DNA of 52,233 nucleotides. Origin: Lichtheimia corymbifera B2541 (taxonomy: Eukaryota > Mucoromycota > Mucoromycetes > Mucorales > Lichtheimiaceae). The notes under the pieces were generated by a model, which saw only the letters and a program-made list of their open reading frames with translations, searched no databases and was not told where the DNA came from. Positions 23,506-34,690 of this stretch are shown here, piece by piece. Within the stretch, counting starts at the first letter, position 1. The number at the start of each line of letters is the position of its first letter. The position numbers were made by a program, and so were the translations under genes. The stretch lies in the NCBI GenBank assembly GCA_000697475.1, contig JNEU01000605.1, forward strand, positions 1 to 52,233. Reading direction: 5' to 3'.

Positions 23506-24132
23506 ATGCATCAAGGACGCTATTTCTCATCGGCATTACTGCTACTCTTTGCTTCCATTATGATTGGATTCGTTGCACCTCCTGTACTTGCTGCCGAAGT
23601 TCACCTATTCAGATCGAAGGAGGAAGCCCTTGACTACTGTAACAACATCAAAGTGATGATCGAAGGCGGGGAATACTCTACACAAGCCAAGTACACTTAT
23701 GATGTAGTGTATCCCGATCAACAAGGCAACGACGTTTTCTACAATTGTGGCTATCAAGAGGAGCAACCAACCGACGTTAACAGGTCCAAGAAAGATTGTA
23801 GCAGGGACTCGATGAAATATAAAGATACACCAGAACGAGGTGTACGGTACGAATGCCTTTGGGATGGTAGATGGGTCCTTGTAGATTGCAACGAAGGAGC
23901 AGGACGTCTATCTTGTATACCTCTAGAGCTTCAGGAGTATGTAAAGAACCATCCAGAGCTTGTTCGTACTTTGTTAAAGCGACCACTCACCGCTGCGGAC
24001 GTTTTTAAGCTTCAACAAGCGCTTCCTGAGTTGTATATCAAGTCGGAAGAAAAGTTGGTCTCGATCTATGATGCCTTTAGTAGCGTGGTATTCTCGCGAG
24101 GGACCCTAACAGTAAATGGTGGATCGGATTAA
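23506..24132 (+). CDS. Small secreted cysteine-containing protein, unknown
   Basis: Intronless, 208 residues. A clear signal peptide (hydrophobic core ALLLLFASIMIGFVAPPVLA, predicted cleavage near residue 30) is followed by a mature region with six cysteines (about 45, 81, 98, 117, 128 and 137) in the first half, then a Cys-free helical tail (YVKNHPELVRTLLKRP). No further membrane segment and no GPI-type tail. Six cysteines suggest three disulfides in an extracellular or wall-associated protein. I do not recognise the family. A TATA-like element lies about 65 bp upstream. Roles such as effector or wall protein are possible but not shown. Confidence 0.75.
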   Translation: MHQGRYFSSALLLLFASIMIGFVAPPVLAAEVHLFRSKEEALDYCNNIKVMIEGGEYSTQAKYTYDVVYPDQQGNDVFYNCGYQEEQPTDVNRSKKDCSRDSMKYKDTPERGVRYECLWDGRWVLVDCNEGAGRLSCIPLELQEYVKNHPELVRTLLKRPLTAADVFKLQQALPELYIKSEEKLVSIYDAFSSVVFSRGTLTVNGGSD

Positions 24133-24651
24133 CAGCTTTGCAAATAGCGATTATGGCACCCAAACCAATTAACCCTTGACAACACACGGGAAAAATTCAA
24201 TGGAGCTGGATTAGCATCATCGCCTCAATAAACATTTCATAATTGATTACATACAACTTGGTACACGTACGCATTTCAAATGTATATGACACACCGCTGC
24301 ATAGGTATTAGAAGCAATCTCAACGAGAATTGTAATCTAGAAGCTTTAGATAGATAAAACTAAGGAATTCCAATCATTGGTGACTGATCCTACACCAAAT
24401 AACAGTACTTGTATAAATGGCTGCAGGAACGTTCTCAACCAGAGTACTGGTAATTTGGAAAGATAATAACGGAAGATCAATTGTTTATATAGTAGTGATT
24501 GTGATTGTGGAATGGAGTGACAGACTAATGCTTGTATGAAGGGTTGTAACTTTGGCAGGGAGATCCGATGCGGTAACTGACTTTTAATCCGGTGGGGTAC
24601 ACTTAGTGCACAAAAATTTGTTCGGGTTGCTCTTAAAAAAACCTTTTTGAC
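24133..24651. other. Intergenic, no gene seen
   Basis: AT-rich promoter region of the deubiquitinase gene. The antisense open frame 24346-24732 overlaps the true gene and looks like chance. Confidence 0.5.
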
Positions 24652-26552
24652 ATGCGGCCTCACCTTGGAAACAGCAAACCAAAGCAACCATTTCGGCCCA
24701 ATGGTCAAGCCAAAGTCAAGAAGCATGAGCATACGAATGCAGCAACCAAAAATAATACAGCGATCCGGTTACCGCTCTTTGATCGTAGTCGATTGCAACC
24801 CAAGTGGAAGACGGCTCGACGTGTGGGCCCAGGTCTTATCAACGGCCAGAATACATGTTTCCTCAACTCGGTCCTGCAATGTTTGACGTATACTGCACCA
24901 CTTGCCCAGCACCTTTTGACAGCAAAGCATAAGAACAAATGTATGTCCAAAAGGAGGGATAGGTTGTCAAGGAGATCATAACATTGACTTTTTTCATGCT
25001 CAGGCAAGATGCCGGGATTTTGTGCTCTTTGTGCCATGGAAACCCATGTTCACCGTGTGTTTGAAGGCTCCAAAGCAAAAGGTGCCATTCTTCCAAAATA
25101 CTTTACTTCCAATTTGCAAGGTAGGAAACAAGATAGGGGGTAGATGGATTCCTTGCTAATATGCATTATTAGCTTTATCAAAGACACTCAAGTTGCGACG
25201 TCAAGAAGATGCTCATGAATTCCTCATGTTTGTATTCACTGCATTCCAAAAAGCATTATTGCAAGGTCTTGGGTAAGGAAGAAACAATGGGGCCAAGTGT
25301 TTATATATCCTGATCGGGCTATTCCATTATAGCAAGGTACCGCCCAAGGTAGAAGAATCAACCATGTTGCACGGCATTTTTGGGGGTCGTATCCAATCAC
25401 AAGTACGCTGTTTCAGTTGCAATCATCGATCCAACACATACGAGGCACTTCTTGACTTGAGTGTGGATATTCACCATGCGCATTCCCTGGAGCATGCACT
25501 CAAGCGATACATCAAGATGGATAAGATTGGAGGCAGTGATCCAGATAGCAAATATAAATGCTCAGGGTATGTTTTATATATATATATGATTGGATATTAA
25601 GGTGAATTACTGACATGTGTGTATATATAGGTGTAAGCAAAAGGTGAATGCTGGCAAGCAAATGACTATCCGAGAACTTCCAATGACCATGGCCATCCAT
25701 CTCAAACGGTTTACTTTTGATATGCAACGAGGCTACATGCGCAAAGTATCCGATCGAATCAAATACCCCGAATTCCTCGACATGGCTGCTTATCTCAGCC
25801 CTGAGACGAACAAGCAACAAAAAGGATCATCAAAGTACAGGCTCTATGCTGTATTGGTACATCTTGGACACAGCTGCAATTCTGGACATTATTATGCCTA
25901 TGTAAAGAACTCGGATGGACAATGGTATATCATGGATGATGAAGATGTAAGTTGATTGTTTTGAGAGTTGCTATGGATCCCCTATTGACACTTTTTACGT
26001 ATCTAGGTCCATCCCGTTTCTCTCAAAGAGGTCATGTCACAACAAGCCTATATCTTATTTTATGTCAATGACTCTGGCAAGGTTGCTACCGCTGCACCAC
26101 CCGCCAAGGAACAATCGAATGACACACAAAAGGCAGCACCTGCACCATCAATATCCGTCAAAGACAAAGAGAACAATGACGACGCACATGTACAATCCAA
26201 TGGCATTGCTGAGAAACGCAAGGCACGTGATGAAGAAGAAGAAGAAGAGGAGGAGGAGGAGGAGGAAGAGGAGGTTCAATCACCAAAGAAGAAGCTTAAG
26301 GATGGATTTGAACAAGGGGAAGATGTTATCGCCGACCGTCCTCAAGATTGGTTCGTTCGTTCCTCTGCATTACCCTATCGATCACTTCGTGGTAGATATT
26401 CACCAGATACCTATGGTGCTGCCCTTTCTCATCCAAGTGCATGGGTTGTTCGTCCTATTGATCAACCGCTTACCGAAGAGGACCGAAAGAATTTAGTCAC
26501 ACCTACTCCTCGTACATGGCGTAAAAAGCCTTCTACATGGCATATTATATAA
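24652..26552 (+). CDS. Ubiquitin carboxyl-terminal hydrolase, USP family (USP36/42- or plant UBP15-19-like)
   Basis: Six exons: 24652-24940, 25004-25120, 25173-25272, 25333-25566, 25631-25946, 26007-26552; 533 residues. A basic N-terminus (KVKKHEH) precedes the Cys box GLINGQNTCFLNSVLQ (C69), QEDAHEFLMF, a zinc-type CFSC..CSGC pair, LPMTMAIHLKRFTFD, the His box GHSCNSGHYYAYV (H333) and WYIMDD (acidic catalytic partner near 349). All catalytic residues are present. The C-terminal extension holds a long Glu run, a Lys-rich stretch and a final TPRTWRKKPSTWHII block. The family removes ubiquitin from proteins; the basic/acidic extensions resemble nucleolar USP36/Ubp10-type enzymes, so a nuclear or nucleolar role is likely but inferred. 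Confidence 0.93.
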
Positions 26553-26556
26553 TGAT

Positions 26557-26607
26557 CACACACACACATACACACACACATACATACATACATACACATA
26601 CATACAA
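26557..26607. repeat. ACACAT/ACAT microsatellite
   Basis: Mixed (AC)n and (ACAT)n repeat immediately after the deubiquitinase stop. Confidence 0.85.
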
Positions 26608-26695
26608 TGAAACTCGGCATAATCAAAACTTTTGATCCTTTATTTGGAATGATGGTCCCTTTATATACGTATTTGCCTAGTTGCTACTACTACTG

Positions 26696-27525
26696 CTATC
26701 GTCGTCTTGGATCGGAAGGAATACGGGGATTAAGTCGCGGGTCACGTGAACCTGTACGCTGCATTGGTATCGAGGATAAGACGGGTGATGACGGTTGTCC
26801 TGGTGGCGTTGAAGGTCCTGGTGGTGTTGAAGATCCTGGTAGTGCATCTGATGAACGTGCAAATTGTTCCACTGTGTTCCCAATATTCTTCACATCCTCG
26901 GCATATGATATTTGTGCGTATTCCATTGTTTGCATTGCATTCGTGTAAATATGATCAAACTCTCCATCATAGATATCCTAATCATCACATTAGAAATAGC
27001 TCCCCTTAGCATACTCTACTCGTACCTCTAATTTTGATCGATAAATAGCATCTCCATTGCTGGGGGTATTGGATGCGGCTGATGATGGTGCTGGTGTTTT
27101 TGTTGTTGTTGTCGGCTCTGGCTTATTCTCTGCAATCATTTTCCGTAGTCGTGCCATTTTTTCTGAAATGGATCTGCCGTTCTCTTTAAGGTAGGTGCTG
27201 CCAGTGGTCATAACATGGTAACGTTTCCTTGGCACCTTCAAATAGGCTCCATCGACCTGATTGGCAAATGAATAGTGGAACTGGTCCAATTCGGCAGCTG
27301 TGCGAATGATCGACCTTTCAAGACCGCGTCGTTGCCTTCGTTTGAGTGCTTCTCGAGCTCGAATGACATCGTCAGCAGACAGTTGTTCTTTGGGGAATGC
27401 ATAGAAATCGTGATCGTTCCTATATAGAATCGAGTTAGCTTTTTGTTTATATATATCCATAAAATTGCTACCTACTTTGTAGGGATTTGCTCGTCCCAGT
27501 AGAGCTTTTCTTGTGCGGCATCCAT
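26696..27525 (-). CDS. Hypothetical basic protein
   Basis: Exons 27525-27476, 27419-27026 and 26977-26696; 241 residues, consensus splice sites. The middle is rich in Arg/Lys and helical (DDVIRAREALKRRQRRGLER, SISEKMARLRKMIAENK), suggesting a coiled coil. It is followed by a Thr/Ser/Pro-rich linker, a moderately conserved-looking DIYDGEFDHIYTNAMQTMEY and a Pro/Ser/Arg tail (PRIPSDPRRR). Start MDAAQEKLYWDEQ is the first ATG of the exon-1 frame before the junction. No known domain recognised. The composition suggests a nuclear protein, but this is inference. Converges with the deubiquitinase gene, 143 bp apart. Confidence 0.65.
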
Positions 27526-27898
27526 TTGCGTTTGTGAAAGAAAGAGACTTCCATGTCGCACAAATCAATGCATTTTGATTCTCTAATCATGACTACTATC
27601 TACAATGGACCTTTCTTTGTGTTGCCCTTCCCAATTACATATGTGTGATTCTGTTCATTTCTCTCCACTCCCTCCTTTCCGCTATATCAGCGATGGTTTT
27701 GACTTTTCATTGTTTAGGTTGCTATAATAATCAGGGCATGTCATCGCACATACGAGCCCTTATATCATGGGTATTAGTAAGCACACTGTGTGTATATGCT
27801 GATTGCTCCGAACATGTATCATCGTCTCGAGTAAATGGTGGATATAGATATCTCATGCTTTATAATACGACCAAAAAAATATACACCTGTTATATCAT
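27526..27898. other. Intergenic, no gene seen
   Basis: Between the hypothetical protein start and the glutaredoxin stop. Nothing beyond short chance frames. Confidence 0.5.
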
Positions 27899-28821
27899 CT
27901 AACTGGCTTCCTCAATTGTCTCCTTAAGTTCACCAGATGCGACCAATTCCTTGACGATATCAAGACCACCAATCAACTCGCCCTTGACGTACATTTGTGG
28001 ATAGGTGGGCCAGTTGGAGTATGCTTTGAGACCTACAAGTAAAGTTAGTCACCATAACCCCCTTCATCTTTGGTTTGTTTATTGTACCTTGTCGCACTTC
28101 TTCATCCATGAGAATGTTGAATGAGCTGTATTTCACTTTTTGCTCGGCAAGGATGTCAATGAGCTGGCGGGTGAAACCGCAGCGAGGCTACACATCAAGA
28201 AATGTCAGCATGATCCCCTCCCATTCCTAGCAACACACACTGGTTACTTTACCTGTGAAGGAGTGCCCTTGATAAAGACCATCACATTGGCGCTCTCGAT
28301 AAGCTCCTTGAGACGTGAATTGAGATCCTTGGCAGGCTTCACATCGGTATCTCCTGTTGCCTTGGTTCCTGACACACCCTTGGCATGCTTGGCCACCACA
28401 TTGGTCACTTCAGCTGCTTTAGCACCTTCCACACGCTCAACGATTTTGCCGCCCTGTAAAATATATATCATTCATGATAAGAGAACAATCCTCGACAAAG
28501 CGTAGAGCCACACCTACCTTCAACACAATAACAGTGGGCACAGCTGCAATCTCGTACTCTTCAGAAATGTCAGCAAAGTTCTCGGCTTCGATCTATCGTC
28601 AAGAGTCAGATCAATCCCATGGCAATGGCCAGTGAAGGTTGCTAGGTTACCTTGAGAAATTGCAACGAGGAGAACTTGCCAGCGAGTTCAGCGATAACGT
28701 CGTTCATTTGTTTGCAAGGCTCAGCCCATGGTGCCCAAAAGTCGAGTACAATGACGGCGTCCTTTTTGGAAATCAAGGAAGAGAACTGGGTGTCGCTTGT
28801 GATATCTACGAGGTTGCTCAT
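27899..28821 (-). CDS. GRX4: Monothiol glutaredoxin with thioredoxin-like domain (Grx3/Grx4 type)
   Basis: Five exons: 28821-28651, 28592-28518, 28453-28253, 28187-28088, 28032-27899; 226 residues. The N-terminal thioredoxin-like domain has [15 protein letters not shown] (single Cys, C36) and [11 protein letters not shown]. The C-terminal glutaredoxin domain has [20 protein letters not shown], active site RCGFTRQ (C152), [20 protein letters not shown]. Grx3/4 proteins bind a [2Fe-2S] cluster with glutathione and deliver iron or signal iron status to regulators. The usual active site of this class is CGFS; here the fourth residue is Thr. The remaining GSH- and cluster-binding residues (K, TYPQ, GG-D) are intact, so function is probably kept. 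Confidence 0.93.
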
Positions 28822-29336
28822 TGTGGTGTCAAAAGCAAAAGAAAAAAAGTAAAAAGTAACGGTAGCTTGGTGATCGGATGAAGGTAAGTCGGAGATGCCG
28901 ATCCGGATGACGATGTCTCAGATCCTTTTCATATCATTTTTCACTCTTTTCTTGCATTGGGAATACCAGGTGTCACACCGAAGATTGGATGCCTTATCCA
29001 AGAAGCACTGCTAGTGATTATCACCAAGATGGGTGGCAGCCTGATCTCTACATTGGCCAATGGACGTTTATAGAGCGTACTTTCCTGATCTTTTATTTAC
29101 AAAGCAATCTTTCTATTGTACTCTCCTCATATCAAATCGCATCATCGTGAATAAAACAACAGCTGGTTACATATACATATAGTCGCCACGCAAGCTACAG
29201 TAGGATATGGCTCTTATCTCGCTTCATTTTTATATACACGAATGATAATGTACAATCATAGTATTATAAAAGCAGAATCAACCGGGACCATGAAACGAAT
29301 AAAGAAAGCATTACCATGGAAAACAACAGTACAGGA
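28822..29336. other. Intergenic, no gene seen
   Basis: Promoter side of the glutaredoxin gene. Nothing else supported. Confidence 0.5.
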
Positions 29337-29454
29337 AATGTGCAAGAAACGTACAATAATTGAGCGATGGCAATAAATGTGCAAGAAAGTGACAGGATTT
29401 GGACCTGTACGAGGGCTCTAAATGGAAGTCGTGTTGAACACGAAGAACATGTCA

Positions 29455-29665
29455 GCCATCTGTGCAAGAATTGTACACTTTTTGAACATAGCATGTACAG
29501 AAACAGTGCAAGTATTGTGCGCTTTTGGAACATTATCTCCTATGCAATAAATGTACAAGAATCGTGCGTTTTTTGAACATGGACTGTGCAGGAATTGTAC
29601 AAGAATCGTGCGCTTTTTGAACATGGGCTATGTAGGATTTGACAAGAATCGTGCACTTTTTGACC
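29455..29665. repeat. Degenerate ~45-bp tandem repeat
   Basis: About five imperfect copies of a unit built around ACAAGAATCGTGCGCTTTTT followed by GAACATGG, starting near 29460, 29506, 29549, 29596 and 29638. Weaker related fragments extend back to about 29337. No coding sense. Confidence 0.75.
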
Positions 29666-30240
29666 ATTCATCTAATACGTTGATCATTGATTTTGGGTCC
29701 AGCTACTGCAAAATTAATCTATCGAATGTGTACAAGCTAAAAAGATATGGAGCGCCATAATATGATCTTCTATATTTGACTGTGACAAGCCATGGTAATG
29801 TAGGTCTACTACTACTGCTAGGGTGAGATGGCGATTTCATATCCTTCATCAAGGAATAACTGGGAAGAGGGAAGAGTGATTTATTGATCAAAGAAACCTA
29901 TTTAATTCAAAGCTACTACTTCCAATGGGCGGAGGAGTCCCCGAAGTGCATAAATCAGCCTGTTGCGGAACGCACGAGCCTCCGACAATGAACCAAGTGC
30001 TGCCAGTGATCCATTTACAGGCAAGGAGAAGAATGAACCATCCAAGACAATAAGAACAGATCTCGTGATAACAAGGTGCTACGATAGTGGTTTCAGTGGT
30101 GTCACCATGCTCGGAACTGCTGATGTCTCTCGCTCGCTCACTCTCACTTTTTTTACCTTGGTTTTTCCGATTCCGCATAGAACAGCGACGTTGCGTGGTT
30201 TATCTTCACACCTATTCCTTCCACACATAGCAACAACACT
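29666..30240. other. Intergenic, promoter of universal stress protein gene
   Basis: No gene supported. CT-rich segment at about 30125-30165 precedes the coding start at 30241. Confidence 0.45.
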
Positions 30241-31254
30241 ATGGCGTCTTCAGACGAGAAACCCGAGAAATATGTCCGTGGAGTGTCCTTTGACGCAATG
30301 ACAGACAAGGATCTTCCCAATTACTCATTCACCTTGAGAGGAAAGACACCAGGATACAAGCGTACTCGTCGCACTAGAACGTTTATGGTCGCTACCGATC
30401 TCGCCAACTATAGTGAATACGCATTAACATGGGCAAGCGATGTAAGACTCTCTCTATATATATAGTTCTGACCTCTTCAACGCTGACACCATGGAACAAT
30501 AGGAAGTTATGGACGATGGCGACGAGATCATTGTGTTGCGAGTGGTTACAGTCGATATGAACGGTAAAAATGGCTTAATCACGCGTCACCTGGGACCCCG
30601 TTTTCATTGATGAATATGCATAGACAAAAAGGGAAACATCCAAACCTTACTGCAACAAGAGGAACGACAGGCTCGAGAAAACGCATCTATTGTTATGGAA
30701 AGGATCATGGCAAACAGTGGCCCAGATAAAAAGGTAAAAGGATGATATGGGATGTAAATAATACCAGTGGATGATACTAACATGGCTATCAGATCAGTGT
30801 CATTATCGAGTTTGTTATCGGGAAGGTGCAGGAAACGATTCAGCATATGGTAAGTAGTGATTAGGGAGGATAAGAAGAATGATCATCATGCTTATCCATT
30901 TCATTGGATTAGATTTCCATGTATCAGCCATCATTGCTTATTGTCGGCACTCGAGGTCTTTCTGAATTCAAGGGGATGTTATTGGGAAGCGTATCCAAAT
31001 ATTGTCTGCAACATTCGCCAGTCCCTGTTACAGTCGTTCGGCCTGATGACAAGATTAAAAAGTACAAGGTCAAAAAGAATAGGCTGAGTGGGTTAATGCG
31101 ACTCGGTAGTGGATCAGGATCTCGAGGCTCCACAAGCGAATCATCAAGCGATGAGGATAGCACCATACAGCCCGTAGAAAAGAAGATGAATCGATTGTCG
31201 TTTATGGGACGTCGCTCTCGTTCTCCATCACCCTCTCCACGCAGATCCAAGTAG
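30241..31254 (+). CDS. Universal stress protein (UspA) domain protein
   Basis: Exons 30241-30441, 30503-30563, 30624-30733, 30793-30849 and 30913-31254; 256 residues. The Usp fold starts at RTFMVATDLANYSEYALTWA and ends with the ATP-binding signature G-x2-G-x9-G-S at G155, G158, G168-S169 (VGTRGLSEFKGMLLGSVS), followed by HSPVPVTVVRP. A short N-terminal extension (FTLRGKTPGYKRTRRTRTF) and a long Ser/Arg/Lys tail (RRSRSPSPSPRRSK) flank the domain, as in other fungal Usp proteins. It probably binds ATP in the cytosol or nucleus and has a stress-related role; phosphorylation sites in the tail are likely but unproven. Confidence 0.9.
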
Positions 31255-31741
31255 CCCTTTATATTACATGTAATAAACCAACATCACCTTTTGCTTTGGG
31301 ATTAAAGATGCCAGCTTTATTTCAGACTATGGTATAACTATGAAGAGGTGATAACAGGCTTTGATAAGTAATGCCAATGTTGGAAGGAGCTACTTTTATG
31401 TTGTGAAGGCCATGGTAACTAATAATAAAGCCGTCGAGGATACTTTGTATAATGATGTGCGACCAGGATGACCACACCAAGGTTTTGCCAACATCCTCAC
31501 CATTCTGTTATACCCACAGCAAATGAATATATAGCCCCATCAGTAGCTGCTGCCTTCAAGCGTCTTTCTTGGTTGGTGTCATTAGATGCATCACAAGTAG
31601 TGTTGTAGCAAATAAACCGGATCTTGACAAAATAGCATAGGCAAATGTATTGGGTTGTCGATAAAACGTTCAAGGTATTTATTCAGGTGCTTGATAAACG
31701 GTAACCACATAATGATGAGGGGTTGAAAAAAAGAGCCGCTA
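31255..31741. other. Intergenic, no gene seen
   Basis: 3' flank of the universal stress protein gene; AT-rich, no repeat noticed. Confidence 0.5.
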
Positions 31742-33037
31742 CTATAGCACCGATAAGGAACGATTGACCGATAAAAGAGACGAGTTGCAGGCTGCTGATT
31801 TCCCGAGCATCATTGTAACCGCACTTGACAACCACGACCATAAGACAATCGTAAACCCTGATATCCCAAGGATCGCCTGCTTGATATGTACACCAGATGT
31901 ATCCACCAAAATCGAATGCTGAATACCGCTTTCAACTAAGTAGAGCTCGGCAATAACAACCACCAGTGAATCCAAAGAGACATTCATCATGACACCAAAT
32001 AGCATGCAATGAGGGGTTTGCTTGGATGATTGACCTATGAATGCGTACGTCAGTGAGTGGATTTTGAAGCGATGGGACAATATCAACATAGTCAATGACA
32101 TACGATCATAGACGATGCCATCCAGAAAGCCAAATCCAGCTTCCCTGTCGCAGAGACAACCATGGTGATAGCCGTTTTTCAATCGGATGGAACGTCACTT
32201 GACGAAGATGCCCTTGAGAGGTGGATAAATGTTTGCTGGTATACAATCCAGGTGTAGGAAGCACTGTTTTGGAGGATGCCCATCAAAGCAATTGACCGAT
32301 AACTCGAACCACCAGGCGATGGGATAACTTTTGCTGGCACCGGAAGATGATATAGATGTTACTGTTTCTTGTTCATGCTGGCATGATCCACGGATATAAG
32401 AGGTGTCGGTTGGAAGTTGTCCATTAAGAGTTGAAATCGCAAGATGCTGGCCTGGAGATTGATGACACCCAAGGATACGCATGCTTGCTTGTTGCTGATA
32501 TCATTCACTTGTAATAGCTGCTTGGTAAGAAGAAGCACCAGATGATGGAATAACGCTAGCTGACTCCAACTGCAATGTGAGTTTACAAACCAAAGCACTT
32601 GCTTTTCTTGCCAACATACCCAAACGTGGACAATGTAAAAACTTGCTGAGGCATCTTCTAGGAGACGTCCATGGAAAGGATACACACGACGCCCCCATTC
32701 GATCTTGTATAAACGAGAGAACAGCAAACTACACGTAAACATTAGCATCTCATCATCCAACTTGGATAATAAAGCATGCAGCAATGGAACATACAAGTTG
32801 TGTTGGAATGGAAGCTTGGGTCATGGGTAGATCGCGCGCGTACGTGTTGTTGAATGTCTGCAACTTGAAAGTGTCGTCATTGACCACCTGTTCACTCAAT
32901 TGGCGCTGTACATTGAAAGGAACGCCAGCTGTTAATATGTTGTAGTTTGTGATTGGAGACAAGCTTACCTTGCTTTGTGAAGTGGGAGCGAAGAAGAAAG
33001 GGTTTGTTGTCCCTCTCCTTGTTCCAGATTTATGCAC
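31742..33037 (-). pseudogene. Unresolved, probably decayed gene
   Basis: Minus-strand open frames chain through the interval but do not join. A start at 33037 (MHKSGTRRGTTNPFFFAPTS) runs through VPFNVQRQLSEQVVNDDTF to a stop near 32753. The next protein-like frame (YVPLLHALLSKLDDEMLMF, LFSRLYKIEWGRRVYPF) is offset by one base and not linked by clean splice sites. Further downstream several frames look Ser-rich (SSGASSYQAAITSE; VIPSPGGSSYRSIALMG), and a last segment is hydrophobic. Two potential introns (gtaagc..taacag, 40 bp; gtatgt..gtgtag) create stops when used. I read it as a decayed gene or one with unusual splicing. Function unknown. Confidence 0.3.
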
Positions 33038-33539
33038 ACCACGCCACCCCGCTGCTTGCTACATTTACTGCTGTGGATGACACCCATCAAAAAATATCCT
33101 ATCCCACTTTGTATCAATAATAACAACCAGTGGATATAGTCCATGCAATTAAGCTATACATCATTTTGCTGTTGCCGGGATCGGTATCTAGGTAGTCCGT
33201 GCGCTCTTATCCAGATCGACTCTTGGTTTTGTGCAACCAATACCTAACTCCCCAGTTACCAAACATAATATCTCTGTACAAATCCATTGTTACTGTCGTT
33301 GTTATGATGAATAGCTTTTCCACAATTGAATGCTCTTTATGCAATTTTTCAAAGGCAACCATCATCCATTTATCTAGTAACCCGTCAAGGACGTCCATAT
33401 GTAACCGCCATGCGTCATTTTACTCAGTTCTTTACTGTGTTTATGTGAGTGCTCTCAAAACCATCCATTAGCAGGAAGCAGCTCCATCACGCTTACAGGT
33501 AGATAAGCCATAAGATATACGTTTCTCAAAATCTTCATA
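33038..33539. other. Intergenic, no gene seen
   Basis: AT-rich sequence before the satellite; short chance frames only. Confidence 0.5.
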
Positions 33540-34690
33540 ATGAACTGTGAAATATTTATTAGAACAAAGTTGATCAGCATGGCCGAGAGCTCCTTGTGTG
33601 AAAATTTCAAGTGCGAGGCAGATAATCTCAAGCTTATGGGCTGTCCACACATTATATGTTCCCCGTTCTTCCATCGTCGGGCGCCCCCTTTTTAATTCTC
33701 ACAATATAATTTATATTTGAATGGAGTTGATCAGCATATGGAAGCCCACGGCCTGACCAAGTTTGACAATGGAGATGGGCAATTGCGGAGGTGTGCACTA
33801 TGTACCCTACTTGCGTTCCATCCGACCATTGTCTCCCCTATATTTGGACCGTCCGATTCATAAAGCATCATAATGAAACCTACGGTTTTTAAATGAATGG
33901 AGTTGATCAGCAGGACTCAGCGAACCTGCTTACCAAGTTTCAAGTTCAAAGTGGGCAATCCCAAGATTCTTCATACTAAATGACATTTCAGTGAATCCGG
34001 CCGGGTACCCAATTTCAGTCCATCATAGTAAATCCCACATTACAACCTCCAATTCAAAATTTTTAAATGAAGCGTGGGTCCGTTATTAAGACAAAGTTGA
34101 TCAGCATGTCCAAGAGCATATTGTGTGAAAATTTGAGCTTCGAAATGGGCAATCTCGAGGTTATAGGCCGTCCACCCCACATATATACCCATTCTTTCAT
34201 CATCCGACGCTCCCATTTTATTTTTCACAATGAAGCATATGGTTTTTAAATGAGTGGAGTTGATCAGCATGTCGAAGCCCACGGCCTGACCAAGTTTCAC
34301 GATGGAGGTGGACAATCGCGGGGGTGTGCACTATGCACCCTACTTGTCCATGGTCTCCCCTATATTTGGGCTGCCCGATTCATAAAATATCGTAATGAAG
34401 CATACGGTTTTTGAATGAATGGAGTTGATCAGCATGACGTAGAGAACCTTCATACAAAGTTTCATGTTCGAAATGGGGAATCCCAAGATTATTCATATTA
34501 AGTAGCATTTCAATGAATCCGGGCGGGTACCCAATTTCCGTCCATCATAGTAAACCCCACATTACACCCTCCCATCCAAAACTTTTAAATGAAGTGTGGG
34601 TTCTTTATTAAGACAAAGTTGATCAGCATGCCCAAGAGCATCTTGTGTGAAAGTTTCAGGTTCGTGGTATGCAATCTCAAGATCATGGAT
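33540..34690. repeat. Nested tandem satellite (~525-bp higher-order unit of three ~170-bp subunits)
   Basis: The motif GTTGATCAGCA occurs at 33569, 33726, 33902, 34096, 34259, 34424 and 34618. Spacings are 157, 176, 194, 163, 165 and 194 bp, a pattern that repeats every three. Corresponding subunits one period apart (for example 33726 and 34259, with GAAGCCCACGGCCTGACCAA) are far more alike than neighbours, so a ~170-bp ancestral unit first diverged into three types and the triplet then duplicated. Each subunit has TTTTAAATGAA(T) shortly before the motif and an AAGTTTCA/GGGCAATC block after it. No coding capacity. Confidence 0.88.

Noticed and set aside
24346..24732. 128-codon minus-strand frame overlapping the deubiquitinase start
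   Set aside because: It lies antisense to a well-supported exon and shows no features of its own.
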